Source: Xylogone sp. PMI_703 (lineage: Eukaryota > Ascomycota > Leotiomycetes). From it: DNA of 64,000 nt. Position numbers and translations under genes: made by a program. The notes below the pieces were generated by a model. It was not told the DNA's origin. It was given only the letters and a program-made list of their open reading frames with translations, and searched no databases. Positions 1 through 11,033 of the stretch are shown piece by piece. The DNA lies in the NCBI GenBank assembly GCA_021399445.1, contig JAJTUQ010000005.1, positions 1,302,001-1,366,000 of the forward strand, written 5' to 3'. Each line of letters opens with the position of its first letter. Position 1 is the first letter of the stretch.

Positions 1-1201
1 GAACAGGATAGAATCATTGAAAAATGAAGTATCAGTTGATCGTCTGATCATTCTTGATCCGCTTGGTGGTATCCCAGCAATTGATCGACTCAATGGATAC
101 CACGTGTTTTTGAATATGGAACAAGAATATGAAACAGTGAGGCAGGAGTTACTGAGCTCTAACAAATGCGAGCCAGACCATAAGGGCAGTGATGCAGATG
201 GTGCAATTGCTCAGCCTCTTTCGGAATTCGTTGAAGATGCGGCTAATGGCCTTCAACTCGGACACAGGCCAAAGTCAATGCTCTTGACAACTGAAGATGT
301 TCATTTAGACAATATTGATCTTGTTCGGAAGGTACTCATGATGTTACCCAGAACTTCATCTGCGCTGTTAACAACAGCCGAGGAGGTTGCGAAGTCGGCA
401 ATGCCAGCGGATACTCCTTTCCAGGCTGCTGGTGTTGGCACACGAAGACACCGGAATCTTTTGATTCATAATCTCTTAACAGATAAACCTGTCTTCTCTT
501 CTTCCCTTCCAGTCGGTCGTCTAGGAATGGTTGCTAATAGAGGGGATACTTGGACTCCTCCCACTGCCCGCGTCACGCCCACAACTTTTGCCAAACATGG
601 TATGCCGCTCACAATCTTTCCGGATCCATTCATATCCCCTTGGAATCCCCCAGAAATAGGGAAGCCCGCCCTAAACTTGACAGACCCGCAAATCGACCTT
701 CCTCGTCTTGTCTATCTAATCGAAGACTCGTTCGGCCGCAAGCTTGACGTTAAGGATTACCTGACTCGAGTAGAAGGTCGGATAGCTGGGATAATAATTG
801 CTGGTGAGTATGAAGGGGCAGCAATATTGACATGGGAAGTTCCTCCAGGAATAGTTGATGATGGCAGTCCAGAATCTCGAGCTCGCATGGCACCATATCT
901 TGATAAATTTGCAGTGCTCAAAAGGAGCCAGGGATCTGCTGGAGTAGCAGATGTCTTATTTACTGCCATGGTTCGTAGCTGCTTCCCAGGTGGTGTAATG
1001 TGGCGTAGCAGAAAGGATAACCCCGTCAACAAATGGTATTTCGAGAGGTCGAACGGTACTTGGAAGATTCCGGATACCAACTGGACAATGTTCTGGACTA
1101 CCCCAGACTGGGCTCTCGATAAACAAACGTTCTTAGATTACGAAGGAATTTGTCGTGGGATAGCCCCTTCCTGGGCTGATAATAAAAGTATAGTGGACTG
1201 A
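1..1201 (+). CDS. ARG2: N-acetylglutamate synthase, mitochondrial (3' part)
   Basis: Transfers an acetyl group from acetyl-CoA to glutamate, the first committed step of arginine/ornithine synthesis in the mitochondrial matrix. The reading frame is open from the left edge (base 2), so the N-terminus, including any targeting peptide, lies outside the window. About 400 residues are present and end at TGA 1199-1201 with no intron. The piece begins with [17 protein letters not shown], a stretch I recognise from fungal Arg2 proteins at the end of the amino-acid-kinase-like part. The last ~170 residues are the NAT (acetyltransferase) domain, including [38 protein letters not shown] and the terminal WTMFWTTP. 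Family members are roughly 650-750 residues, so somewhat more than half is visible. The short alternative frames inside it are shadows. Confidence 0.93.
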   Translation, partial: NRIESLKNEVSVDRLIILDPLGGIPAIDRLNGYHVFLNMEQEYETVRQELLSSNKCEPDHKGSDADGAIAQPLSEFVEDAANGLQLGHRPKSMLLTTEDVHLDNIDLVRKVLMMLPRTSSALLTTAEEVAKSAMPADTPFQAAGVGTRRHRNLLIHNLLTDKPVFSSSLPVGRLGMVANRGDTWTPPTARVTPTTFAKHGMPLTIFPDPFISPWNPPEIGKPALNLTDPQIDLPRLVYLIEDSFGRKLDVKDYLTRVEGRIAGIIIAGEYEGAAILTWEVPPGIVDDGSPESRARMAPYLDKFAVLKRSQGSAGVADVLFTAMVRSCFPGGVMWRSRKDNPVNKWYFERSNGTWKIPDTNWTMFWTTPDWALDKQTFLDYEGICRGIAPSWADNKSIVD

Positions 1202-1740
1202 ATTAAATCTGTTATACTTCGTTAGCTACTAGTTGTCCACGATTTCCCAATATCAAACCGCCCCTATGACTAAAGAGGAGGTGATACTATTATTTGTAAC
1301 CGCATGGAACTATGAATATACCTCAAAATAATCGGCCATTTTGGCTCAGTCAACTTGTTACAGTTGCATGGGTAGAGCGGGACAGCTACAGACCCCATAC
1401 TCTGCCAGAGCGGGGTGTGTTGCCCACATTGTAACTCTGCTGTACAAGGGTTAGTGAAGAAGCCCCTTTGAGAAATATACTTTCTCTACCATGAATTTTG
1501 TTTATTTTGCTTCCCAATATCAACAATCTACCCAATTAAAGATCTTTTGTAATCACACTGCGTCTGAACGGTTAAGAGTGGCATTCACGTGACAGCTATA
1601 CCCTTCTGTTACGACGTCAATATTAGCGAGATAGGAGGGATGAGATTAGCATCCAAAAAGTAATACGAAGCTCATACTTCATCCTTCTCCATTTGACTCA
1701 GATTAATTACATATACTACTATTTCTTTCTGATCGCCAAG
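1202..1740. other. Intergenic, ARG2 3' side to GVP36 5' side
   Basis: About 540 bp between the ARG2 stop and the GVP36 start. Both genes point right, so it should hold the ARG2 3' end and the GVP36 promoter. I see no convincing ORF, tRNA or repeat. Confidence 0.6.
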
Positions 1741-2997
1741 ATGGATAAAGTATCAGCTTTTGGCAAAAATCTTTCGTAAGTTACCAGAACTAAGAGTGCG
1801 AGTGGAAAGCCAGCTGAAACTACACTGTGCTAACCGTCGATCAGAGCCACCTTTACTCCGTTCGCAGCGCGAACGCAGCAGTATGTTAAGGAGCAACTTG
1901 GACAGGCGGAAGATAAGGTACACCGAATGGTTCTGTTATCATACTATGTGCGGGGCTTATATTAGTATAGACCCAGCTGCCTCCGGACTATATTGAGCTG
2001 GAGAAGCGTGTGGATGCCTTGAAGCAGGTACACCAGAAGATGCTTCAAGTGACGTGAGTTTAATCTTTCACTAATATACCATTCGCTAATACTGAGTCTG
2101 CAAACAGCTCCCAGTACAAGAACGAGACCTACGACTACCAATCGATCCGTGAGAGTGTCTCCGATCTAGGCCGCACCGTCAGTGAGAAGGTACATCTGCT
2201 ATCAACGGCAACAACCCCAGCCGAAGCACAAGCTGCTTTGACTGCACCCCCATCCTCTAAGCCCCAGCCCAAGACTTTCTCTCACGCTATCGCAAGAGCA
2301 AGTTTGGCAAGCAGCCACCTTCTCTCGCAACAACACACTGGAACAGGCGAAGATCCACTTGCGACCGCCCTTGAGAAGTATGCTTTGGCCAGTGAGCGCA
2401 TTGGCGAGGCTAGACTGGCACAGGATGCTCAAATTCAGAGCCGATTTCTGGCAGGATGGAATACAACGTTAAACACAAATTTGATGTTTGCGACTCGTGC
2501 TAGGAAGAACGTGGAGAACTCTAGGCTGCTACTTGACGCTGCGAAGGCTAAGAATAAGAATCCTGGTTGGCACATACCAGAGACACATAGTAATAATGCG
2601 AGTGCTGACATCGAGATAGCAAGCGAAGAAGCCAGGGCTGAGATCGAAGCCGCCGAGGATGAATTCGTGGGTCAGACGGAAGAAGCTGTTGGTGTCATGA
2701 AGAATGTAAGTCGGATAAACCAACATTCTACCCTTTTTATAATTGCTTATTACAGCACTAACGCTTCCTCAGGTTCTTGATACACCAGAGCCTCTTCGAA
2801 ACCTTGCGGAATTGATTGCCGCTCAGCTTGAGTACCATAAGAAGGCATATGAAATTCTTAGCGAACTTGCACCTATTGTCGATGGTCTTCAAGTTGAGCA
2901 AGAAGTACGTCGCTCTGAAGCCTTTGAGTAAGCACAACATGCTGATCCGACATACCTCCAGGCTAGCTACCGCAAGAGCCGTGATGGAACAGCTTAA
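1741..2997 (+). CDS. GVP36: Gvp36-type BAR domain protein
   Basis: A peripheral Golgi/endosomal protein of the Gvp36 (BAR domain) family, which binds curved membranes and acts in endocytosis and vacuole organisation. I model six exons: 1741-1775, 1845-1917, 1971-2053, 2108-2705, 2773-2904 and 2962-2997. All borders are GT-AG and the phases join without a stop, giving 318 residues. The start reads MDKVSAFGKNLSATFTPFAA, typical of the family. Next come the helical BAR segments (LPPDYIELEKRVDALKQVHQ, SQYKNETYDYQSIRESVSDL, then a long Ala/Glu-rich helix) and the closing LEYHKKAYEILSELAPIVDG. The tail ASYRKSRDGTA is encoded by a 36-nt last exon. The family assignment rests on recognised sequence; the cellular role is family knowledge. 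Confidence 0.88.
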
Positions 2998-4311
2998 GTT
3001 TAAGGGATATGTTCGTATAGAAGTGGGAATCTCATGAATTTATGTTTTGTTTATCAGGGGATGAAGTACGGTTGGTTCCATTGACAAGGGCCAGGAATTC
3101 TTTTACCTCGTCCTTAAGGTTACCCCTATCAGTGCGTTGATATCAGGAGTTATTCCAGAGATAGTCCTCGATGAGAAGTGTTTCTATGAGTGATATATCC
3201 TACATAGCACTCTCCTGACCACGGTATCATAGTCGTACTTTTTGCTGCTAGCGAACTTCTGAGCACAGGATAGTTTTATATGTTGCAGAATTGCCAATCA
3301 TGCTTGTTTCTCATCATTCTCCTGAAGTAGCAAAGGACATCCTTCTTGGAGTTGCTTTTGTAACCTATGCATCGCTCTTCGCGAAGCCTTTCGAAGCTGC
3401 CAATACCTCCTCTCACACGTATCGCTCAGCTACCATTCAGTTCAGTCCGCCCAGTGAGAACCTTTCCAGTCGTAGGAACAGATAGGCTTCGGAAGTTTCT
3501 GGTGTATTTGATTGATGAGTACTTGATCTTGGATAGATGTCGCCCTATCATCGAAGACCTTCATAGCACTATCAATCGGATGCCCGATCTGAGCTTCCAG
3601 AACCAGCTTCGGAGCATCATGAGGTTTCTCAACTTTTTGGAGATTCTTTGTGATCTATTTGAGGTCATCGTTGTGGAGGCGCTTGATCGAGACTATCCTC
3701 ATAAGATCCAGTATCACCGTCCTTGTGATTTGGTCTCAGTCGCACAATCTTGACCTCTTTAGGATCCAGCTACAGGTCCTTGAGGCCTCGGTCCATCAAC
3801 ATTTGATTACTCTGTTCAACATTAAGTTTGGTATAAGGCATAATCAATGGTCACGCTCTCCAGTCATTTAATCAGCCGCTCGCGATCTCCGACACCTGAC
3901 TTGCCATAGGAATTCTAGCTGAATCTCTTCCCAGTTGTGCACTTTCCCAATGGCCGAGAGAAATCCTGCAACTTCTAATGACTCCTTTCGCCACACCTTT
4001 TTCATAAGATGTTTTAGTGGCTCCTTTTGGACATATTATTCGAATGCAAAATGATTTTCAGCTACTCCCAGGCCTTTCCCTAACTTAGTAGATAAAAAAA
4101 CATGTAAAGGACTTCAACATCTCCTGTCTCTTAAACCCGACGCGGACTCGATTTATTATTGGCTCAGGGTCTTCCAGTCACCGTTGTATTACAGGCACCC
4201 CGCCACACGAGTATAAGGGTGCCCCAGCTTTAAGGCCGAAATCGCGTCGCGCCTTGTAAAGTTCAACATCAAGCTGCCGGATTTATTTGAGCCATCTAAC
4301 ATATATTGAAG
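2998..4311. other. Unassigned 1.3 kb stretch
   Basis: Between GVP36 and ASK1. The longest forward frame (about 3367-3753, 128 codons) and a reverse frame over about 3430-3600 are both open but overlap each other, and neither looks like a family I know. The ASK1 promoter must lie at the right end. A decayed gene or transposon relic is possible but cannot be shown by eye. Confidence 0.4.
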
Positions 4312-5661
4312 ATGTCTCGAGCTTCTACATCTTCTAGGAACCTATCCCTTACGGAGGAACTTGAGAAACTTGAGCAATCGATCACTTTAACTTTGCAAGG
4401 TGTCTAAGCCTTTATTCCCTGATATATCACCAACTAACAACGGGAAGAAATTGACCATAATTTCAGCCGAGCACACCGAATTGTAACTACAAGTATTTTA
4501 CCAATTGTAGAACAATATGCAGAGCATTCAAATTCCGTATGGGAAGGATCAAAAGTACGTATCATTCTCATAGAGGCCTACCAATGGCTGACAGTGGGGC
4601 AGTTTTGGAAACAATTCTTCGAAGCTAGTGCCAATGTTTCATTATCAGGCGTAGAAGAACGTGAAGAAGAAGAAGATATTTCCTACTCTCAAGATGCTAC
4701 AAGCAATTATGAAAACTCAATTTCCCAGCAAGGCGATGATACTCTCCAGACCTCGGATAGGGAACACTACGCTCCAGCAGACGAGTCACTTTTAGACAGT
4801 GCTGACATAAGTGGAAGCACCCCTCGAGCGCCTCGAGCGAGGTCTAATTCAAGAGAAAGATATGAATTCGCTGATTATGGCTCACCATACGAAGATTTGA
4901 AAGAAGAGGTGCAGGGTGGAAGTAAAACAAAGAACAATGATGACGTGACACAACTACGACGTACGCCAGGTCTCACTCGCAGAATACCCGATATGTCGAT
5001 GAATCCATCTTCATCACCATTCGAACCCACCTCTCGTCTTCCTTCTACTGCTCAACGTCGTCCCGGAGGAGAACCCGTATTGCATAAGGTTCTTGATAAA
5101 ACCTACCTTGTCCAGGCCACACCACATACAGCAAGGAAGCAGAACAAAACGCCTATAGCCAAACCATCATGGAGAGATTCTACCTCGCCGATGTCATCAC
5201 CCCCAGAAGCCGCACCACAACTCCGTGCAGATATATTTAGTTCTCCGATCAGACAGCAATTCAACCATCCTCCTGCACCCCGGACACCAGGTATAAGCGT
5301 TCAGACGCCTGCCAAATCGCAGAGAAAGGGTGATGTTACCCAAAAGCTACCAATGAGAGACGAGATTACTTGGGAATCTGATAGTGATGAGGATCCTGAC
5401 GAGGTGTATAAGGAGTTAGGCATGAGTCCTCCAAAGACGATTCAGTTTGTGTTCCCGCAATCAAGGTTGCTACAAACTCCTGGTAAGTTCTTTGTAAACT
5501 CCCTGCGAAGGGCCAACTGACACTCTATAGCACGAGAGGCAAGCAAAAGGATAGTTGAAGACCTTCTCGCTACGGCAGGGGCGGGATTTAATGACACAGA
5601 TGGTATAGAAGATAGTCCAAGCATGGTTGCAGTGAAAGATGATTTAGACGACAGTTTTTAA
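4312..5661 (+). CDS. ASK1: DASH complex subunit Ask1
   Basis: Ask1 belongs to the fungal DASH/Dam1 ring that couples kinetochores to spindle microtubules. Four exons: 4312-4399, 4448-4554, 4603-5482 and 5531-5661; 401 residues. The conserved Ask1 domain is the first ~85 residues, assembled over exons 1-3: LSLTEELEKLEQSITLTLQ, then EIDHNFSRAHRIVTTSILPI, then SNSVWEGSKFWKQFFEASAN. Frame and splice phase agree at every junction. The rest is a long disordered Ser/Pro-rich tail with many SP/TP sites. Ask1 is a known Cdk1/Ipl1 target in yeast, so phospho-regulation is likely. The acidic C-terminus ends SMVAVKDDLDDSF. The three introns are about 48 bp each. Confidence 0.9.
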
Positions 5662-5975
5662 TGGCAATCAAAAATCAATATTTTCAGGGTTTCAATATCT
5701 GTAAGTCTACGGAAGATGGTCTAAATTAATCCGGATTACCATTTTTTTTCCTCCCTAAGTGCCTTCCCGGAATTACCAAGGCCTAGAACATTTTTATTCA
5801 TCCCACGCCCCCTTTAGACAATCCAGTCGCGTCCAGTTCCCCAATGCTCCAGACCAAAACTCCGAACACCATTGCGACCATGATATCCAAATTCATTGTT
5901 GAAAAAGCAAAACTCAAATGATAGACCGTGGCTGTTGAAAGTGTGGATCGGTATGCTACTCAACCCTGCCCGCAT
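5662..5975. other. Intergenic between convergent genes
   Basis: About 310 bp between the stop of ASK1 (+) and the stop of the small minus-strand gene. It should hold the two 3' ends. I see nothing else. Confidence 0.5.
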
Positions 5976-6293
5976 TCATTGCTTTTCATTGTTGCTCTTC
6001 TTCTCCTTATGATGGAGCTTGCTCTTCAATAGTCCAACAGTTGACGAGAAGGTCGACGTACTCGCTAGGGAAGCGGTATCGATATCCTTTGTAGAGGTCC
6101 CTGAGGCTGTCTTTGAGGTGGTCTTCGAGGAATTGACAGGCTTCAACTTAGGAGATGCCGGGTGGAAAAGGGTTGGCGGCTTATCATTTGGGAAACCTAG
6201 AGAGAATAGTGTCAGAGAGTCTGCTTCCTATGTGTGCACTATATGGAGCTTATGCGTACGAGAAGCTGGAATAGACGGAATTCCGTAAGGCAT
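5976..6293 (-). CDS. Small uncharacterised Ser/Thr/Lys-rich protein (two exons)
   Basis: A two-exon model of 84 residues. Exon 1 is 6260-6293 (ATG at 6291-6293) and encodes MPYGIPSIPAS. A 63-bp intron (GTACGC...CTCTCTAG) follows, then exon 2 at 5976-6196. The split Arg codon (C|GT) restores an open frame: FPNDKPPTLFHPASPKLKP, a Ser/Thr-rich stretch with TTSKTASGTSTKD, and a basic end LLKSKLHHKEKKSNNEKQ. The composition is that of a real, probably disordered, fungal protein. The plus-strand frame across the same bases lacks an ATG and is a shadow. It is too short and split to appear as one long ORF. I recognise no domain or family and infer no function. Confidence 0.6.
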
Positions 6294-6423
6294 GTTGATG
6301 GAAGTTGACTTGTATTTAAAACTTCAAAAGTATAAGGTGTAAATATAATTTATTAGGATTCTATTTGGAGGAAATTTCCAAACGCTGGAAGATATTCAAA
6401 TCACTTATAGATCTGGTGAAGCT

Positions 6424-6837
6424 ATGAAGATGAGAGACAAAACACTATTGATACCTCAAACGGCTGAGGAACCCTCCGTCTTATATAGCCACAAAACAAA
6501 CACCAGCACGTATGACTGGAATGAGCGGTACGCAAGCCTTTCCAGTGACAACCAGCCTCATCCTGTGCAGTGGCCTATTCCGACATCCGACGACGTACAG
6601 CAAAAAATTTCGCACATAGACCAATTTCCAACCCCCATACTTCACCGCAAGCCCCAGCAAGCCCTTCAATCCGCAAAGAACGAGTACCAGGTTCGGAGTC
6701 CAGGTGATGGCGGAAGTTCAACAAGGCTGAAGGCACTGTACCGTGCTATGGGCGGTTCATTCCCCAACTCCGATACGGCTGCTAAGCGAACTCCGTGGAC
6801 CTCCAGCCCGGTCCCAAAGAGGCACGCCGTGGGTTGA
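6424..6837 (+). CDS. Hypothetical protein, divergent from the small minus-strand gene
   Basis: A 137-codon ATG-initiated frame ending at TGA. Its start is 130 bp from the start of the minus-strand gene at 6293. The product is polar and Ser/Pro/Gln-rich (for example LSSDNQPHPVQWPIPTSDDV and KALYRAMGGSFPNSDTAAKR) with no recognisable domain, signal peptide or membrane segment. The frame is also open upstream to an AG at 6356, so the 5' end could include another exon. It could equally be a chance ORF; I keep it because its composition resembles a disordered fungal protein and the reverse frames over it are less protein-like. Confidence 0.35.
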   Translation: MKMRDKTLLIPQTAEEPSVLYSHKTNTSTYDWNERYASLSSDNQPHPVQWPIPTSDDVQQKISHIDQFPTPILHRKPQQALQSAKNEYQVRSPGDGGSSTRLKALYRAMGGSFPNSDTAAKRTPWTSSPVPKRHAVG

Positions 6838-7061
6838 AGCTTCTTGCAACAGGTAGTGCCGCAGTTTACTAGATAAGCTAATTAAAACATAGTTCATGCT
6901 GCATTTCGTGCTCCTGCCTGTGTATTAGGAGTAACCTCAGCAAACAAATAGTATATTTACAGACATCTAGTGTTTACGCCGGGAAAATGGTAAATGGTGA
7001 CTGGACTCTTACTTGATTAGGGAGGGGGTTAGCTTACTTAACCATACTGAGGCACGATATA

Positions 7062-7152
7062 ACGTAATTCCCGGACACTCGGATCACCCTGACACTCGGA
7101 TCAGTGAAATTTACCACAAAATTGAACAAAATGACCCCCTAGCAAACTCAAC
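7062..7152. repeat. Left terminal inverted repeat of the MITE
   Basis: 91 bp, identical to the reverse complement of 7401-7491. Contains two copies of GACACTCGGATCA separated by four bases, a likely transposase-binding arrangement (inference). Confidence 0.93.
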
Positions 7153-7400
7153 CATTGTATTATTATATATTGCCAAATGTTGTTATTTAACTATTTGCTT
7201 ACTGTATAATAGTTGTACAAACTCTGAGGTTATTAATATTTTGTGGTTTATCCTGTACAACAAAATTGTCATAATTTTATGGCCTTGAGTCATCTTTAAC
7301 AATATTACAAATATTTGGAAAACTGAAGATCTTTATATTTGATGATCTATTGTAATAACTAGTTATCTGCCAAAATATCATGTTGTAAAGATATATGGTT

Positions 7401-7491
7401 GTTGAGTTTGCTAGGGGGTCATTTTGTTCAATTTTGTGGTAAATTTCACTGATCCGAGTGTCAGGGTGATCCGAGTGTCCGGGAATTACGT
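7401..7491. repeat. Right terminal inverted repeat of the MITE
   Basis: 91 bp, perfect inverted copy of 7062-7152, ending ...CCGGGAATTACGT next to the TA at 7492-7493. Confidence 0.93.
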
Positions 7492-7493
7492 TA

Positions 7494-9230
7494 CGTAGAT
7501 TGTTAACGGAGTTGTCGCAATAACTACCGTAGTACTGGTATGCATTCGCTCCGCTACTATGTTATATCTAAATTTATACTCGATACGGTAACTGGGAGTT
7601 CTGGTCAACAAGGTACGCACGGGTCCTCACGGGTAAGAATGCCTCGAAAGTCTCGCCGAGTCTGCGCTAGGTGACGTCGAGTATGCTGCGGATGATGGCC
7701 TTTGAGTCAGGCATCCATTATTTGAGGCGTTCACGGCGTAGTCATCGTCGTCACTCAGGCTTGCTTTATCTAATCTAATTGAGCCTAGAGTTGTATGACT
7801 GCAATCTGCAATGACTGCAATATGCTTGAAGCTTCTGTTCTGATGTGTTGAGACTGCTCTTTTGTTCCAATTGTGTCAATTGGCTGGTTAGAATGGCATT
7901 GAATGCAGAGCGCGAAGAATACCCAACTGAGCCGTTCTGTTTTATGTATTGAGGGAAAAAAATATGATCTTCACGTAAATGTGCTGTAATTAACTCATTG
8001 CAGTAGTAGATACACGACATATCACTTTGAGTTTGGTACGGAATATGGTCAATGTATCATTAGGCCCCAAGTCCACGTACCTGGTCCCCCCCTAGCGTCC
8101 TAGACTACGTACCTGCTACAGCAATTTAGGTAAAATATCCAACTCCGTAGCTGACCCAACCCAACAGAAAAGGAGAAATTTCGACAAAATACCACACGAT
8201 TGCGTACTTCTTACAACCTACCTTGCGAGAAACCGATATCGCAATATCAAACGGTTCACGGTTTACGGTCTGTCAGGCTACAGTTACGAAAACCACCGCG
8301 TGGCGCAAGCCGCGCCCTGCAATAATTGGTCGTCCACTTAAGCTTTTCACCCAGACCCTGCTGCAAGTCCTTCTGGACTTGTGTTGTCATCAGCTATTCC
8401 AGTTGGCTGAGGCTTAGTGCCAGCCAAGCGCTACGAGGCGTTGCTCCCCAAAGGGGTTGCTACGAGGACCTAACCTTATTTTGAGATTGTTGCCTGGCGA
8501 GGAGTCATCCGGAGTCGGGATTCACAAGCTACGGAGAAAAGTCTCATCGAGATTAAAATGTGATGAAGAGCAATGTGCTTAAGCACGGAGTAATTTTTTC
8601 CAGTCTGTTAATTGGCCAATTCTTCTCCGCTGGTAATAGTTCGGTCCGAGGATTTACTACACAGCTTTCGTCATTTGAGCTTTGTCATGATGTGAAGAAA
8701 TACATGGTGATATCGCATAGGAATAGCAATGGCCAATTACCAAAGGTAATAATACGGAGCACTTGGAAAGATACTGATAACGGATGCTGTGTACACCATA
8801 TAGTCTACCCATATCATCTTCGAGAATTAGCACTATCATCAAGTCGTCATGAGTTCAATTGACATCATTCACAGCTACTAATTTACAGTCCATAATCACC
8901 TTATCAACAGGCACGAGATCCCTCTCTTCCACATTATAGAATCTTGAATTAGGCTAATTATTATAGAATCTCGGACTATCTATTAAAGTACCGACTCCTA
9001 GTCTTCAACGCCGGCAGAGTTATCCCTAACTGCTCTGCAACAGGTCGGTCCACATGGTGAACCTTATTCCTCATAAGCAACCCTTGTCCATTACGATGCC
9101 AAAACCGTTCCGCCGCCTCATCGCCGGTCCTTTCATTACATCCCTTTTCCTACCAACCCATATGATAACGGCGTGTGATATCTACGGCATCAATTCATTC
9201 TAACCTCCCCCATAAGCCTAATTAATATGT
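7494..9230. other. Gene-poor 1.7 kb after the MITE
   Basis: Only short overlapping frames (longest about 100 codons at 8560-8862). A small hairpin (GCTCCCC AAA GGGG) lies near 8442-8460. The right end is the 3' side of ERG5. No gene, tRNA or further repeat is supported. Confidence 0.5.
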
Positions 9231-11033
9231 TTATTTACGTTCCGTGAAGGTCAAGGGACAATCATCCTGAGAGCGTTAGCAGTTGAGCCGAGAGAATAGA
9301 TTCACCGAAACAAATTTACTTACCTTGGGGAAAATAGTTGCAAAAACCTTGATCTCTTCGGACAATGGTGTTGGATGGTGGACCCAGTCGAGGAACATGG
9401 AGGCCTTCCCAATCATAAGAGCCAAGTTGAGTTGAGCATAGACCTGACCAAGGCAGTAGTGAGGTCCAACTCCGAATACAAGGAAGTTCTTGGCGCCCTT
9501 CGTCTCGGCGTCGCCACTGTAGTAACGTTCCGGATCGAAAGTATCGGGGTTCTCGTAGACCTCTGGATCGCGAAGTGCTGGATATGTGGCCGGAACAACC
9601 ATTGCACCCTTAGGAATGGTATAATTCTCAGAAACGGGGAATGCCTTCTTCGCAAGGTATGGTACCATGATGACCGGAGGGCGGTATCGAAGTAGTTCTT
9701 TGACTACTGCACGAGTGTACTGCATTTCATCCAAGAGGTCCATTGTAACGGGCTTGTGCTTATCACCACCTCGTACACGCAGGTTCTCATCTCGAATCTT
9801 GTCCAAAACCTCGGGGCGCTGAGCAACAGTCTGGAAGAGCCATGTTGCGGCACTGCTAGTAGCATCTTGGGAAGCGAACAAAAAGGTGAAGACCGTCTGG
9901 GAGATCTCGTAGTCGGTAAAATCACGGAGTAGCGGGGACGGTTTCTCGATACCCTCCATAGAGAGTCCTTTTTCCTCGCGTTCACGCCATCGGGCCGAGT
10001 CGATCATGCTCTTAACCCAGCCATCCATAATGCAGGTGATTTCACCGCCAGCGGCCATCCGAACCTTGCTCTTAGCAGCACACTTGGAGAATTCTTCCAG
10101 GACCATATCAGCCGCCTTCTTTCCATACCAGGACTTTGTGAATGGGAGAATTATTGGGAAGTTAACGAGTTCCAGAGCTGCCGTAATGTTGTAGTAGTCG
10201 TCTGCAATCTTCTTAACGGCCTCATCGGTGATATAATCACCCACGAATGTTCGGCAGGAGACGGCGCACATGAGCTCTCGGAATTCGGGCATGAATGGGA
10301 CTTGCTTGCCGCCATTTTGCTTTGTAATCTCGACGAATCTCTTGAAGTAGATGTTGTAGACATCTTCCTGTCCTGGTAGATATGACTCGAGAGCCTTGCG
10401 AGTGAATAGACCGTTGAGTCCCTTGCGGAACTCCACGTGCTCCTTTCCATCTAAGAACACCCAGTTGGTAGGACCCAAAAGCTTGTACGCCGCATCTACG
10501 ACGCACGGTTTCACATAACCGGGAGAATTGAAGACTTTTCTTGCCATGTCACGGGTGGATGCAATAACAACGAATCTGTGGGGTGTTATTAGTGCCTGTG
10601 CTCAACCAGTCGCTCTTTCTCGAATAACTTACTTGTGGAAGACTGATACGCAGCTGAGAGCGCCGCTATCCCATTTTGCCATGTATTCTTCGAACTTGGG
10701 GTTCATTGACTCTAGGAAAGGACCAATGAATGGGGTCTTGAATGTTGGTCCAGCAATTGATCCCTTCTGTCTCAAATAGCTAACTACGCAGGAGATTCAA
10801 AATTAGCTTTCTGTAAAAGAACGGTGTATGCTACTGGATTTGTGAGAATTGAGTTCCTTACATTGATCGTATGCTACCATGAGCAGTAAAATGGTAACCA
10901 CTACCTGCCAGGTGCTGAGCCCCGTGACATGCTGCACGATCTTGTTGAGAACACCATCGATCTGTGGATGTCCAATCACCCGCACAGTTGTTGCGTCTGC
11001 CAAAGGCGACGCAAAGCTGACATTCGCCGCCAT
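9231..11033 (-). CDS. ERG5: C-22 sterol desaturase, cytochrome P450 CYP61
   Basis: Introduces the C22-C23 double bond late in ergosterol synthesis, at the ER membrane. Four exons on the minus strand: 10862-11033, 10633-10783, 9324-10575 and 9231-9266; 536 residues, the usual size. An N-terminal membrane anchor ([17 protein letters not shown]) is followed by the family stretch [20 protein letters not shown]. The I-helix is [12 protein letters not shown], the ExxR motif is ELLR in [11 protein letters not shown], and the heme loop is [10 protein letters not shown] with the cysteine ligand. The last exon is only 36 nt and supplies [11 protein letters not shown], the expected C-terminus; without it the frame would read into the intron. 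Isolated from other P450s or cluster genes, as expected for a housekeeping P450. Confidence 0.94.

Larger units (their letters stand above)
7062..7491. mobile_element. MITE, Tc1/mariner-pogo (Fot1)-like, 430 bp
   Basis: A non-autonomous DNA transposon. Its ends are perfect 91-bp inverted repeats starting ACGTAATTCCCGGACACTCG. TA dinucleotides flank it (7060-7061 and 7492-7493), matching the TA target duplication of Tc1/mariner-superfamily elements. The 248-bp centre is AT-rich, has no meaningful coding capacity and cannot encode a transposase, so movement would need a transposase in trans. Each arm carries a subterminal direct repeat of GACACTCGGATCA. Identical arms suggest a recent insertion. 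Superfamily assignment rests on the TA duplication, terminal sequence and size. Confidence 0.9.

Noticed and set aside
6019..6288. Plus-strand 89-codon frame, which can be spliced in phase to the ORF at 6424
   Set aside because: No ATG in the first part, and the minus strand over the same bases gives a better two-exon gene with a start, stop and protein-like composition.
7013..7288. 91-codon ORF at the left end of the MITE
   Set aside because: Made of inverted-repeat and AT-rich MITE core sequence; no transposase motif.
8560..8862. 100-codon ORF with a hydrophobic start, a possible small secreted protein
   Set aside because: Only the length and a weak signal-like segment support it; no clear cleavage site, few cysteines, no splice or family support.
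9231..11033. P450 as part of a secondary-metabolite cluster
   Set aside because: The sequence is CYP61/ERG5 of sterol synthesis and no synthase, transporter or cluster regulator lies nearby.
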